From Streptomyces sp. CB01580 (lineage in GTDB: Bacteria; Actinomycetota; Actinomycetes; Streptomycetales; Streptomycetaceae), in contig NZ_LIXJ01000012.1 of assembly GCF_001905795.1 (NCBI RefSeq), positions 157,512-221,511 on the forward strand: a DNA stretch of 64,000 nucleotides, in the 5' to 3' direction. A model generated the notes under the pieces. That model did no database searches. It had not been told where the DNA came from and worked only from the letters and a program-made list of their open reading frames with translations. The position numbers were made by a program, and so were the translations under genes. Of the stretch, positions 43,767-53,499 are shown piece after piece; within the stretch, counting starts at the first letter, position 1; every line of letters begins with the position of its first letter.

Positions 43767-44101
43767 CACCACGCCACCTCCCACCCCGATAGTGCACTGA
43801 CCCACTGACACCGCACTCAAACCAGTGGGACCAGCGTGGCGCGTACTTTCGTCGCTCATTCTTTCGTCGAGCGCCTGTTCAAGCAGTCTCGACCAGCAAC
43901 GCCGGCCAGCAACGCCGGCCAGCAACGCCGGCCAGCAACGCCGGCCAGCAACGCCGGCCGGGAACGGCGGATATGGGAGATCGGTGCGGGGACGCGGTAC
44001 GCGGACGTTCGCGCGTGTCCGGCCGCCACCCCGGTCATGCGGAACGTGCGGAGCACGCGGGGCGACGGCCGGGCGGAGCGGCGGCCGGGACGGCGGGCCG
44101 G
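43767..44101. other. spacer upstream of lhgO with hairpin and 13-bp tandem repeat
   Basis: 335 bp without a gene. It contains a CCCACTG-N15-CAGTGGG inverted repeat near 43801-43829 and a five-copy 13-bp repeat (43895-43959). The lhgO promoter should be here but has no clear hexamers. Confidence 0.5.
43895..43959. repeat. five tandem copies of a 13-bp unit
   Basis: Five perfect head-to-tail copies of AGCAACGCCGGCC, each with a GCCGGC core. The unit is not a multiple of three and lies in a spacer, so it is a minisatellite rather than coding repeat. Confidence 0.95.
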
Positions 44102-46033
44102 TCAGGCGGGTGCCACCAGCAGCGGCCGGGCCCGTTCGCGCAGCTCGGCGACGCGTGGCTCGTGCCCGTACGGTTCGAGCCGGTGCAGCAGGTCCCGTAC
44201 GTACTCCGTGGTCCTGGCGGAGGAGATGCGGCCCGCCACCTCCACCGCGCGCGTCCCGGCCGCGCAGGCCGCGTCGAGGTTCCCCGACTCCAGCTCGGCC
44301 ACCGCCGAGACCACGAGCCGCAGTCCGTGCGAGCGGACGAACTCCTCGGTGGGCCGGGACAACGCCTGCTCGGTGAAGCGCCGCACCTGCCGGGGCGCCT
44401 TCAGATCGAGGTGGCACTCCGCGGCGTCGGCCGCGAACCTGTCGTACGAGTAGAAGCCCAGCCACGACGGGTCCGCGTCGCCGTCCCGGGAGCGCTCCAG
44501 CCAGCCCTCGGCGGCCTTCAGCGCGGCCCCGGCGGCCGGCGCGTCGTTCGCCTTGGCGTGGGCGCGGGCCTCCACCAGGCGGAAGAAGCTCATGGTGCGG
44601 GCCGTGGCGAGTCCCCGGTTGCGCTCGACGGCCGCCTGGGCCAGATCGACCCCCTCGTCGGCGAACCCGCGGTAGGTCGCCTGCAACGACATCGACGCGA
44701 GGACGTATCCCCCGAGGGGGACGTCGGCCGCGGCCCGCGCGAGTCTGAGTGCCTGGATGTAGTAGCGCTGGGCGGCCTCCTGCTGGCCGGTGTCGAAGGC
44801 CATCCAGCCGGCGAGCCGGGTCAGCTCGGCCGCCGCGCCGAAGAGGGCCCGGCCCACCTCGTCGCTGTACGAGCCGAGGAGCAGGGGGGCCGCGTCGACC
44901 CGTAAGCACTCGGGAACCATGGAGGAACGCCAGTCCCCGCCCCCGTACTTGGAGTCCCACCGGCGGGCGTCCTGGGCCGCCTCGCGCAGCTTGGCGACAT
45001 CGCTGTGGCCGACCCGCAGGGGGGATATGTCACTTGTGACGGGGGGCGCGACCGGGGCCGTGCCCGTGCCGGTGCCCGTGGTCGCGCTCGTGCCGGCGCC
45101 GTTGTGCCGGGGCCCGGCCGACGGCGCCGGAGCACCCTTCGCGGCCCGGTCGCTCCTGACGGCCCTGGCGGAGGCGGCGGGGGGCGCGGTCCTGGATGCG
45201 GACGCGTTCTGCGGGCCGGGCTGGGCGGGGATGGACGTCGCGCGCGGGGTTCCCGGACCCGGGCGGCCTGTCGCCTGCGCCCCGGCTGCCGGGCGCGTAC
45301 CGGTCGCGGCCGGTACCCCCGGCCGCCCCCGCGCCCCGGAAGCCCCGGCCGAACCCGCCGAACCCGCCGAACCCGCGGAATCGGTCGTTCCAGCCGTATC
45401 GGCGGCCGGTCCGGTGGAGGACGTGGTGGCGGACTCGGCGGTCGCTTCCGTGTCGGTGCCCCCGGCCGCCGCGCCCGCAGCGCCGTGCGCCCCCGCGCCG
45501 GTGTGTGCGCCCTCTGCTCCCTGGGGGCCGAGAACGGCCGCCCGGGCGGCGTTCGCATCCCGCTCCACCGACGGGTCGGCGGGGGATATCAGCCAGCGGG
45601 ACGCGGGGGTCGCGTACGCGCTCACCGAGAACGAACCCGCGAGTGACTGCCAGATACCGCCACTGCCCGCCCGGCGCCCGGCCAGATCCAGCCGGTACAG
45701 CTCGGTCGCGGAACGGACCGCTTCGGCCACGTCGCGAGGGAAGGCCAGCCCGACCTCCGGAGCCGGATCGGCGTCCGCGAGTCCGATCTCGTGCAGCGGG
45801 ACCGGACGGCCGAGCTTGGCGCCGATCGCCGCCGCGATGAGATGGGGCGCGGCCCCCTGCGGCACCATGCCCTTGGAGACCCACCGGGCCACCGAGGTCT
45901 TGTCGTACCGGAGCGTCAGACCGCGCTGCGCCCCCAGGTCGTTGACCCGCCGGGCGAGTCCGGCGTTGCTGATTCCCGCGAGGGCGAGAACGGTTCCGAG
46001 CTTCTCGTTCGGTCCTCGTTGCTCCCTGGACAT
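44102..46033 (-). CDS. NsdA-like sporulation-associated regulator
   Basis: A 643-residue soluble protein. The N-terminal 90 residues resemble an XRE-type helix-turn-helix (LGTVLALAGISNAGLARRVNDLGAQRGLTLRYDKTSVARWVSKGMVPQGAAPHLIAAAIGAKLG). The C-terminal part (about 360-640) is helical TPR-like repeats (AAQRYYIQALRLARAAADVPLGGYVLASM). Between them (about 150-335) is a long Ala/Thr/Gly/Pro low-complexity stretch with AGSAGSAGSAGASGA-type repeats, which looks expanded. It is paralogous to NsdA, a negative regulator of sporulation and antibiotic production; that function is inferred. A TTAACG-N17-TACGCT promoter precedes it. Confidence 0.85.
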   Translation of the reverse strand: MSREQRGPNEKLGTVLALAGISNAGLARRVNDLGAQRGLTLRYDKTSVARWVSKGMVPQGAAPHLIAAAIGAKLGRPVPLHEIGLADADPAPEVGLAFPRDVAEAVRSATELYRLDLAGRRAGSGGIWQSLAGSFSVSAYATPASRWLISPADPSVERDANAARAAVLGPQGAEGAHTGAGAHGAAGAAAGGTDTEATAESATTSSTGPAADTAGTTDSAGSAGSAGSAGASGARGRPGVPAATGTRPAAGAQATGRPGPGTPRATSIPAQPGPQNASASRTAPPAASARAVRSDRAAKGAPAPSAGPRHNGAGTSATTGTGTGTAPVAPPVTSDISPLRVGHSDVAKLREAAQDARRWDSKYGGGDWRSSMVPECLRVDAAPLLLGSYSDEVGRALFGAAAELTRLAGWMAFDTGQQEAAQRYYIQALRLARAAADVPLGGYVLASMSLQATYRGFADEGVDLAQAAVERNRGLATARTMSFFRLVEARAHAKANDAPAAGAALKAAEGWLERSRDGDADPSWLGFYSYDRFAADAAECHLDLKAPRQVRRFTEQALSRPTEEFVRSHGLRLVVSAVAELESGNLDAACAAGTRAVEVAGRISSARTTEYVRDLLHRLEPYGHEPRVAELRERARPLLVAPA

Positions 46034-46191
46034 GCGTCACCCCTCGACACACAGACGGCCGCCGCGTCACCGTTGCGGCGCGCGGCATTCGTACCGTGTC
46101 CTCCCCAGGGACGACCCTCGGCACTCCGGCCGCACACGCATGTGGCGGAGCCCCGAGGAATATGCCTCCTGCCGAGAACCTCAGTGAACCC

Positions 46192-46220
46192 AGCGTAGTT
46201 CGCCGCATCCCTACCGTTAA
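46192..46220 (-). promoter_or_regulatory. promoter of the NsdA-like gene
   Basis: On the reverse strand: TTAACG (-35), 17-bp spacer, TACGCT (-10), about 160 bp before the ATG. Confidence 0.5.
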
Positions 46221-47131
46221 GGGGCAGACGTCCGTATGGCGGGATTGTTGTCCGTGCGGACGGAAGCGCGGACAGGAGTGCCGCCGACCGCCCCGCCGAC
46301 CGCCCCGGCGGGTGCCCGCGGGGGCGCCCCCGGGAGCCGGTGCGGAGCCTGCGCGGAGGTCTGAGCCGGGGCGCGCGGAACGGGCGCGGGGCCGTCGTGC
46401 GCGCCGGTACGGGGGCGTCGCGCGACGCGGTGGGCGGGCTGTGGAGGACGTGTGCTCCCGGGCTCGTGCGGCGCCGCGCGAAGATCGGTCCCGTGTCCGC
46501 CGATGCCCCGTCCGTGCGCTCCCGCGAGCGGCGTCCGCGCAGCGTGGGCGTGGTGTTCGCACAGCGTGGAGGCGGTGTCCGACGGGTTTCACGCGTGCTC
46601 CTGGTGTGTGGCCGTGCGCCCGGCCGTGCGCTCTCGTCCGGCCGTTTCGGAAGGGCTTCCATGGGTGCTGCGTGGGTCGGCCCACTGCGATGGAACCAGT
46701 GGGCTGGGGGACACTGCCGCCTCATTCCCCGCAGGCGGTGGACCGGTCCGGGAGGCGTCGGAACGCCTCCCGGACCGTGCGTGGAAGCCGGTCCGCGGCC
46801 GTCGGCCGGGAACGGCGCGGGGAGCGGTGCGGCGGCGGTACGGGGCGGTGCGTGCCCGGTGCCGGCCGCGCGCGGCGCGGGGCGTGGGTACGGGCCCGGA
46901 AACGGGCCCCGAGCAGGTGTCGGGCCGTCGGCGACCTCTCCGGAGGCATGTGCCGACGGCATGCCGCCGCGAAGGGAGATTTCCGGAGAAGCCGGGAGGA
47001 GTGTTTCGGGAGAGAGGCCGGGGAGAGAAGCCCGGGAAGGGCCCGGGAGCGAACCGGGGTGAAACAGGGCGTCCGGGGCGGCGGGTACCCCGCTGCCAGG
47101 CTCCGTCATGCCCTGAGAATGGCCGAAAATC

Positions 47132-47160
47132 ATCGATCGGCCGAGGTTGGCCCGATCGAT
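47132..47160. promoter_or_regulatory. inverted repeat ATCGATCGG / CCGATCGAT
   Basis: Perfect nine-base arms are separated by 11 bp, in an otherwise featureless spacer. It could be an operator or a terminator-like stem. Confidence 0.4.
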
Positions 47161-47565
47161 TCGCGGACATCCCCGCCGACGCGTCCCTGACTGCCCGCCG
47201 CGGATCCGCGAACGCCACGGAGAGTGGCCGGATATCGGCCGCGTGATCCGGCTCGCGCATGGTAGGCAACACGCCCGGGACGTAAGGCTGTTGATGCCCG
47301 TACCGCCGCGCGCGGACCGCGCGCCGCCCGTACCGCCGAGCCTCCTGTGCAGGGCCGCCGGCTGCTGGATGTCCGCCCGGACCCGGTCGTCGTCCGCCCC
47401 GGTCCGGCCCCCGGCGGGGGCGCATGCCCGTACGACGTGCGCCCTCCGCAGCCCCTCCGGCACGTGTCCGTCGTGGCAGCATGTTCGCAACGACGGCGCG
47501 CACCACCGGAGTTCTCCCGATGCGTTTCCGCTGCGCCGTTTCGTCCACAGTCCGTGGAGGCGGCG

Positions 47566-49692
47566 ATGCGTTGGTTGGTGGGGTGGAGCAGTGTCGCCGC
47601 GCGCTCCGGTGCCGCCGGTACCGCCGGTGCGGTCGGTGGCATCGACGCGGGGCGCACCGTACAGCCGGTGGGCTCCCAGCTCCTGTGGGGCGACCCGGAT
47701 CCGCTGTGGGCCGTCGGCGACTGGCGCCCGGACGAGATCCGCGTCAGCACGGTCGAGACGGCCGAGGGTGCGCCCACCGCGCGGCTCGCCGTCCTCGGCT
47801 GCTGCGGCGCCACGGACGAACAACTGCGGGTCGGCCTCCTCGCCGCGCGCGGCGGGGCCCTGCGCCATCTCACCTCCTGGCCCGGCAGTTACACGGCCGT
47901 CGTCCAGGTCGGCCGGAGGATCGGCGTCATCGGAGACCTGGCGGGAGCCCGCCCGGTCTTCCACACCCCCTGGGCGGGCGGCACCGCGTACGCCACCGCC
48001 GCGCTCCCGCTCGCCGACCTCGTCGAGGCCCAGCTGGACATCGGCCACCTGGCCGCGCTGCTCGCCTGCCCCGAAACCCCGGAGGCGCTGCGCGACGGCA
48101 CCCCGTACGAGGGGGTGAAGCGCATCCCGCCGGGGCACGCGCTCATCCTTCGCGAGGGTTCGCGCGAGATCACGGGCTACGAGGCGGTGGCCTCACTGGC
48201 CGTCGCCGCGCCCGAACTCGACCCGGTGAGCGCCGTCGACGGGGTGCGGGACGCGCTGGTCGACGCCGTGCGCGCCAGACTCGCCGCGCCGCGTCACGCG
48301 CCCGGAACCCTGCCGTCCGATCCCGGGCCGGTCCCCGGAATGGGGCCCGCCGACCGGCGCGCCGCGCGGGGCGCGCCCGTTCCCGGCATCGGTGCCGACC
48401 TCTCCGGGGGCAGCGCCTCCGCAACGCTCGCCCTGCTCGCCGCCGGACTGCCGGGGCTGCCCGGTCTGCCCGGAAGCCTCCTCGGCCACGGCGCGGGCGC
48501 GGGGGAACGGCTGCTCGCCGTCACCTTCAACGACCTCACCGCGCACGGGCACGAGGACGAACTCGAACGCGCCCGCGTCATCGCCGCCGACCCGCGCCTG
48601 CACCACGTCGTCGTCACCGGAGGGGAGGAGGCCCTGCCCTACGCCGAGCTGGGCGGCCCGCTCACCGACGAACCCGCGCCCTGTCTCGTCGTCGCCGAGC
48701 GACACCGCCGCCGCCTCGCCTCGGGCAGCGCCGACCACTTCGTCGGCGGCGGGGCCCGGCAGGTCCTCGACGCCCATCCCGCGCGCCTCGCCGACCTGCT
48801 CATGGACCGGCGCAGGCGCCACCTGCTGCGTCCGGTCGCGGCACTCGCCAAGGCCGAGGGCCCGAGCGCGCACTCCTTCTTCGTCCCGTTCACCGTGTAC
48901 CGCGCGGCCCGGCGCCTGTCCCGTACCTCGTACCGCACGGGACTGGAAGCGGCGGCCGACCGGCTGCCGGGCGCCAACCGCCACGCCCCCGACCTCGACA
49001 CCCCCGCCGACGCCTCGCTCGCCGCCCTCGCCTGGTCACGGCCCGGCCCCGCCGCGCACTGGCTGACGGGGGAGTCGCTCGCCGAAGTATCCGTTCGTCT
49101 CCAGGAGGCGGCGGTCCGGCCGGTCTCCGTCCAGCGGCCGGGCGAGGCCCGGGCACGGGCGGCGCTCGCCCGGTACGCCGCAGACCACCGGATCCTGGAG
49201 CAGGCCGCCGAGAACCGCAGCCAGCGCCTGCACGCCCCCTTCCTCGACAACCAGGTCGTACGCGCCGCCCGCGCGCTCCCCGAATCGCTCCGGGTGCAGC
49301 CGGGCGCCCGTGGCGCGATCCTGCGCCGGGTGCTCGCGGGCGCGGGCGTCCACGACCTGCCGCCCGGCTGGGGAACCCCCTCGCACGCCACCTCCCAGGC
49401 GACCGCCCGCACCGGTCTGCGCGCCGCGCTCCCCGAACTGATGGCCCTCTTCGACGCCCCGCTGCTCGCCGACGCCGGTCTGGTCGAGGCGCGCGTCGTG
49501 CGCAAGGCCCTGCGCGCCGCCGCCGACGGCGAACCGCTCCCGCTGGACGGCCTGGCCCACCTGGCGTCCATGGAACTCTGGCTGCGCCGCCTCGTGTCGC
49601 GGCGCGGCACGTGCTGGACGGGTACGGAGGCGCCGCGCCGTCGCGCGGTCGCGCACGGTGTCGTCCCGGCACGGCGGAGTCTGCAGCCGTAG
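47566..49692 (+). CDS. asparagine-synthase-like macrolactam (lasso-type) cyclase homologue
   Basis: A 708-residue protein with class-B asparagine synthetase layout: a degenerate N-terminal glutaminase-like domain (about 1-200; no Cys2, start is MRWLVGW), and a synthetase domain. The family pyrophosphatase loop SGGxDS is changed to SGGSAS (280-285 in GADLSGGSASATLAL). HAPFLDNQVVRAARALPESLRVQP near the C-terminus matches the conserved closing part of the fold. The arrangement is that of lasso-peptide/ikarugamycin-type cyclases, which adenylate a side-chain carboxylate. No precursor peptide, leader protease or tailoring gene is adjacent. ATG follows GTGGAGG. Function unproven. Confidence 0.75.
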   Translation: MRWLVGWSSVAARSGAAGTAGAVGGIDAGRTVQPVGSQLLWGDPDPLWAVGDWRPDEIRVSTVETAEGAPTARLAVLGCCGATDEQLRVGLLAARGGALRHLTSWPGSYTAVVQVGRRIGVIGDLAGARPVFHTPWAGGTAYATAALPLADLVEAQLDIGHLAALLACPETPEALRDGTPYEGVKRIPPGHALILREGSREITGYEAVASLAVAAPELDPVSAVDGVRDALVDAVRARLAAPRHAPGTLPSDPGPVPGMGPADRRAARGAPVPGIGADLSGGSASATLALLAAGLPGLPGLPGSLLGHGAGAGERLLAVTFNDLTAHGHEDELERARVIAADPRLHHVVVTGGEEALPYAELGGPLTDEPAPCLVVAERHRRRLASGSADHFVGGGARQVLDAHPARLADLLMDRRRRHLLRPVAALAKAEGPSAHSFFVPFTVYRAARRLSRTSYRTGLEAAADRLPGANRHAPDLDTPADASLAALAWSRPGPAAHWLTGESLAEVSVRLQEAAVRPVSVQRPGEARARAALARYAADHRILEQAAENRSQRLHAPFLDNQVVRAARALPESLRVQPGARGAILRRVLAGAGVHDLPPGWGTPSHATSQATARTGLRAALPELMALFDAPLLADAGLVEARVVRKALRAAADGEPLPLDGLAHLASMELWLRRLVSRRGTCWTGTEAPRRRAVAHGVVPARRSLQP

Positions 49693-49881
49693 CGGGGCTC
49701 CGGTCCGCCGCGAAGCCCAGGGCGGCCGGGGCCGGTCCGCCCCGAAGCCCAGGGCGGCCGGGGCCGGTCCGCCCCGAAGACCGGGGTGACGGGATTCCGG
49801 ATCGCCTCGGGGCATGGTGGGGTTTCTGCCGTCCGGCGTGTCCGGTGCCTCTTCGGTGCCGCTCCTCGGCCGGCCCGGGGC

Positions 49882-49887
49882 CAGAAT
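49882..49887 (+). promoter_or_regulatory. -10 element of the SARP gene, likely leaderless
   Basis: CAGAAT lies seven bases before the GTG start, with no ribosome site. This arrangement implies a leaderless transcript. No confident -35 is assigned. Confidence 0.45.
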
Positions 49888-49893
49888 GGCCCG

Positions 49894-52800
49894 GTGCGGT
49901 ACTCGATCCTGGGCGTCACCGAAGCGCGAGACACGAACGGCGACGTGCTGCCCGTGGGCGGTACGCGGCTGCGCGCGCTCCTCACCGCCCTCGCCCTGCG
50001 CGCCGGGCGGCCCGTGCCCGTGGACGTCCTCGTCGACGACATCTGGGGCGATGAACCCCCGTACGACGCCCCCGCCGCGCTCCAGGCGCTCGTGGGCCGG
50101 CTGCGCCGGGCGCTGGGCAGGGACACGATCACCCGTACCCGGGGCGGCTACCGCCTGGAGGCGACGTCCGACGAGGTCGATCTGCACAGGTTCGAGCGGC
50201 TGTCCCGTCGGGGTGCCGAGGAGCTCGACGCGGGGGACCCCGTCGCGGCCGCCCGGACGCTGCGCACCGCGCTCGCGCTGTGGCGCGGTCCCGCCCTGGC
50301 CGACCTGCCGGACGGGGGCCACGGGCACGGACTGCGCCCGGAGGCCCACCGCCTGACCGCGCTGGAGCGCCGTATCGAGGCCGATCTGCGGTGCGCCACC
50401 GGGGACGGTGGCGCGGCCGGGACCGGGACCGGGGCAGTTCGCGTGGCCGGGGACGGTGGTGCGGCTCTCGGCGAGAGGCCCGCTTCGGGTCCGGGCCGGG
50501 ACCACGGCCCGGGCCCCGGACCCGGGCCGGGGCAGGGACCGGGCGCTCTCGTACCGGAGTTGAGGGAGCTGATCGTCACCCACCCGTACGACGAGCGTTT
50601 CCGGGGCAAGCTGATCCGTGCCCTGCGTGCCGAGGGCCGCCGGGCCGACGCGCTGGCCGCGTACGAGGAGACCCGCCGCGCTCTAGCCGAGGGGCTCGGC
50701 GCCGACCCCGGTCCGGAACTCCGTGCCCTGCACCGGGAGTTGCTCCGTCCTCCGGACGTCTCGCCGGATCCGGTACGAGCCCCCGCCGCTTCCGGTTCCG
50801 CGCCGGTCCCGGGCAACATCCGTCCACGGCTCACCTCGTTCGTCGGCCGTGAGCCGGAACTGCGATCCATACACGAGGAGTTGAACCGGTCCCGGCTGGT
50901 GACCCTGACCGGGCCCGGAGGCTCCGGAAAGACCCGTCTCGCCGAGGAGGCCGCGATCCGGTCGAGCCCGCCGGGGGCCGACCAGCGGTTCCCCGGCCCC
51001 TCGCTCCCGGACCTCCCGCCCCTGGAAGCCTGGATCGCCGAACTGGCCCCCGTGGACGACCCGGCCGATGTTCCCGGAGCCGTGCTCTCCGCCCTCGGGC
51101 TGCGCGGCACGACACTTCTGCTGGACAACGCCCGCGACGGGCAGCCGCCGCGCAGGGACCCGGTCGAGATCCTCGTCGACCATCTGGCGCACCGCTCCCG
51201 CGTCGGTCCCGTCCTGCTGATCCTGGACAACTGCGAGCACGTCGTCGACGCGGCTGCCACGCTCGCCGAAACGCTGCTCACCCGCTGTCCGCGGCTGCGT
51301 GTCCTCGCCACCAGCCGCGAACCCCTCGGCGTCCCCGGAGAATCGATACGCCCGGTCGGGCCGCTCCCGGCCGACCCCGCCCACCGACTGTTCGCCGAGC
51401 GCGCCCGCGCCGTACGCCCCGACTTCGACCTCGTACGGGAGTCCGCGCGCGACCCCGACGCGGTGGCGGAGATCTGCCGACGGCTCGACGGCCAGCCGCT
51501 CGCCATCGAACTCGCCGCCGCCCGGCTGAGGATGCTCGGCCCGCGCCAGATCGCGGACCGGCTCGACGACCGGTTCCGTCTGCTCACCGGCGGAGCCAGG
51601 ACCGCCCTGCCACGTCAGCAGACGCTGCGTGCCGTCGTCGACTGGTCCTGGGACCTGCTCGACGAGGACGAACGCACCCTGCTGCGGCAGATCTCGGTCT
51701 TCGCGGGCGGCTGGGACCTGGCCGCGGCGGAAGCCGTCGCCGAGAGCCCGGCCGTGACGGCAGGTGTCGTCGGGAGCCCGGGCATGGCGGAGGACGGTGT
51801 CGGGAGCCCGGTCGGGGCGGAGGACGCCGCCGAAGCGATCGGCTCGACCGGTTCGTCGGCCGGTTCGACCGCCTCGTTGATCGGCTCGCTCGTCGACAAG
51901 TCCCTCGTCGTCGCCGCGCCGACCGCCACCGGTGGGATGCGCTACCGCCTCCTGGAGACCATCCACGAGTACGCAGGCGAGCGTGCGGCCGAGACCCCCG
52001 CCCTGCGGGCCGCCGCGGCGAACGCGCACACCGCCTACTTCGCCGCGCTCGTCGAGGAGGCCGATCCCCGCCTGCGTTCCGGCGAGCAACTGCACTGGAT
52101 AGCACGCCTGGAGACCGACCTGGACAACATCCGGGCCGCCCTCACCCGCACCGTCGTCACCGAGCCGTCGGAGGCGGACGCGGCGCGACTGGTCCTCGGC
52201 ATGGGGTGGTTCTGGTGGTTGCGCAACCACCGCACGGAGGGCCTGAGCTGGTGCGAGCGGGCCATGACGCTCGGACCGGAGCCGCCGCACGACGGCGATC
52301 CCCGCTTCTGGCCGCGCATGCGGCTGCAGATGCTGAGGTTCTTCCTCACGGTGGAGAACGGTCCGGCCGATGACTTCGACCATGCCGACGGGTGGTGGGA
52401 GCTGATGGAGCGGGTGGCCGACGTCTTCATGTCCTCCGGCCCGCAGGGTGCCCGCTTCCCGGGGCTGCTCTGGCCGATGACCGCGTTCGTGACCCGCACC
52501 ACCGCCGAAACGCGTGCGAGGGTCGAGGCGGCGGTCGCCAACGCCCGGGTCCATGGGGGCGCCTGGGAGTACGGCGTCATGCTGATGTTCCGTACCCACA
52601 TGACCGTGGACATGCCGGGCGGCATGCCCGGGGTCGACGACGATCTCGCCGAACTGCGCGAGCTGGCCCAGCGGGTCGGCGACCGCTGGCTGCGGGCCCA
52701 GGTCGCGAGCGCCACCGCCGAGGCGGGCGTCATGCGCGGTCGGTACGAGGAGGCGGCCGCGGCGTACGAGGAGGCGCTGACCCTCGCCCGCGAGGTCGGG

Positions 52801-53499
52801 GCGCACGCCGAGGTGCCGTTCCTGCTCGCGCGCCTCGCCGAACTCGCCCACCGGACCGGTGACATGGCCGGGTTCGAACGGCTGCTTGCCGAGGCCGAGG
52901 CCGGGGCGGAGCACCTCCAGGTGCACGACGCCCGCGCCTACGCCCGCTTCCTGCGCGCCACCCTGGCCCTGGACCGCGGTGAGATCGCGGAGGCGCGACG
53001 GCTGATCACGGAGGTGGAGGAGGCGGCCGGGCGGGGCAGTCCGCCGTCGCACTTCACGACGGTGATCAAGGGACTGGACGCGCGGATCTCGGTGCACGAG
53101 GACGGACCGGGGCGCGGTCCGGAGGCCGGGGTACGCGGCCTGACGCAGGCACTGAGCGAGGCGCGGGACGCCCAGTGCGCCGAACTCGTCACCGGACACC
53201 TGGTGGACGGCGTGGCGGCCGTGCTGCCGAAGCTGGGCCGCCACGGCGAAGCAGTACGGATACGGGCGGCGGCCGACGGCTGGCGGCCCACCGACACCCG
53301 GACCGGTGCGCAACGGGCCGAGGCGGACGAGGCCGAGCGGTCGGCCCGCGCGGAACTGGGGGTTCAGGCGTACGAGTCGGAGCGCGCCGTCGGCCGGACG
53401 CTGACGGTCGACGACGTCATCGACCTGCTGACCCGTATCTGCGCGGAGCTCCCGGACACCTCGACGAAGCTCCGGGACGATCGTCTCAGCGGCAGTTGA
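49894..53499 (+). CDS. AfsR/SARP-type regulator with NB-ARC and TPR domains
   Basis: A 1201-residue regulator. An OmpR-like winged helix (about 1-85) and a bacterial transcriptional activation domain (about 92-290, broken by a Gly/Pro-rich insert GPGRDHGPGPGPGPGQGPG) are followed by an NB-ARC ATPase with P-loop GPGGSGKT (about 340-347) and Walker B VLLILDNCEH (about 440). Helical TPR-like repeats fill the C-terminal half. SARP proteins activate antibiotic or developmental genes, and the ATPase part is thought to gate this. The GTG at 49894 gives the conserved VRYSILG start. No biosynthetic cluster is adjacent, so it is probably global. Confidence 0.92.
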   Translation: MRYSILGVTEARDTNGDVLPVGGTRLRALLTALALRAGRPVPVDVLVDDIWGDEPPYDAPAALQALVGRLRRALGRDTITRTRGGYRLEATSDEVDLHRFERLSRRGAEELDAGDPVAAARTLRTALALWRGPALADLPDGGHGHGLRPEAHRLTALERRIEADLRCATGDGGAAGTGTGAVRVAGDGGAALGERPASGPGRDHGPGPGPGPGQGPGALVPELRELIVTHPYDERFRGKLIRALRAEGRRADALAAYEETRRALAEGLGADPGPELRALHRELLRPPDVSPDPVRAPAASGSAPVPGNIRPRLTSFVGREPELRSIHEELNRSRLVTLTGPGGSGKTRLAEEAAIRSSPPGADQRFPGPSLPDLPPLEAWIAELAPVDDPADVPGAVLSALGLRGTTLLLDNARDGQPPRRDPVEILVDHLAHRSRVGPVLLILDNCEHVVDAAATLAETLLTRCPRLRVLATSREPLGVPGESIRPVGPLPADPAHRLFAERARAVRPDFDLVRESARDPDAVAEICRRLDGQPLAIELAAARLRMLGPRQIADRLDDRFRLLTGGARTALPRQQTLRAVVDWSWDLLDEDERTLLRQISVFAGGWDLAAAEAVAESPAVTAGVVGSPGMAEDGVGSPVGAEDAAEAIGSTGSSAGSTASLIGSLVDKSLVVAAPTATGGMRYRLLETIHEYAGERAAETPALRAAAANAHTAYFAALVEEADPRLRSGEQLHWIARLETDLDNIRAALTRTVVTEPSEADAARLVLGMGWFWWLRNHRTEGLSWCERAMTLGPEPPHDGDPRFWPRMRLQMLRFFLTVENGPADDFDHADGWWELMERVADVFMSSGPQGARFPGLLWPMTAFVTRTTAETRARVEAAVANARVHGGAWEYGVMLMFRTHMTVDMPGGMPGVDDDLAELRELAQRVGDRWLRAQVASATAEAGVMRGRYEEAAAAYEEALTLAREVGAHAEVPFLLARLAELAHRTGDMAGFERLLAEAEAGAEHLQVHDARAYARFLRATLALDRGEIAEARRLITEVEEAAGRGSPPSHFTTVIKGLDARISVHEDGPGRGPEAGVRGLTQALSEARDAQCAELVTGHLVDGVAAVLPKLGRHGEAVRIRAAADGWRPTDTRTGAQRAEADEAERSARAELGVQAYESERAVGRTLTVDDVIDLLTRICAELPDTSTKLRDDRLSGS

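Larger units (their letters stand above)
46034..47565. other. 1.5-kb region between NsdA-like gene and macrolactam cyclase
   Basis: Frames on both strands are open but look like GC shadows; I call no gene. Left end: promoter of the leftward gene. Middle: purine-rich GGGAG/CGGGAG sequence (about 46970-47060). At 47132-47160 is an inverted repeat of nine-base arms. I looked for a short lasso-precursor-like frame just before the cyclase and found none convincing. Confidence 0.5.

Noticed and set aside
43895..43959. CRISPR-like array
   Set aside because: The 13-bp units are directly adjacent with no spacers and there are no cas genes; it is a minisatellite.
46096..47190. Frames of 240-360 codons between 46 and 47.2 kb on the + strand
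   Set aside because: Gly/Arg/Pro-rich with no start signal or domain, and competing frames exist on the other strand; treated as non-coding.
47150..47565. Lasso-peptide precursor upstream of the macrolactam cyclase
   Set aside because: Short frames were read on both strands; none has a leader with a Thr at the penultimate position followed by a Gly/Ala-start core with an Asp/Glu at 7-9.
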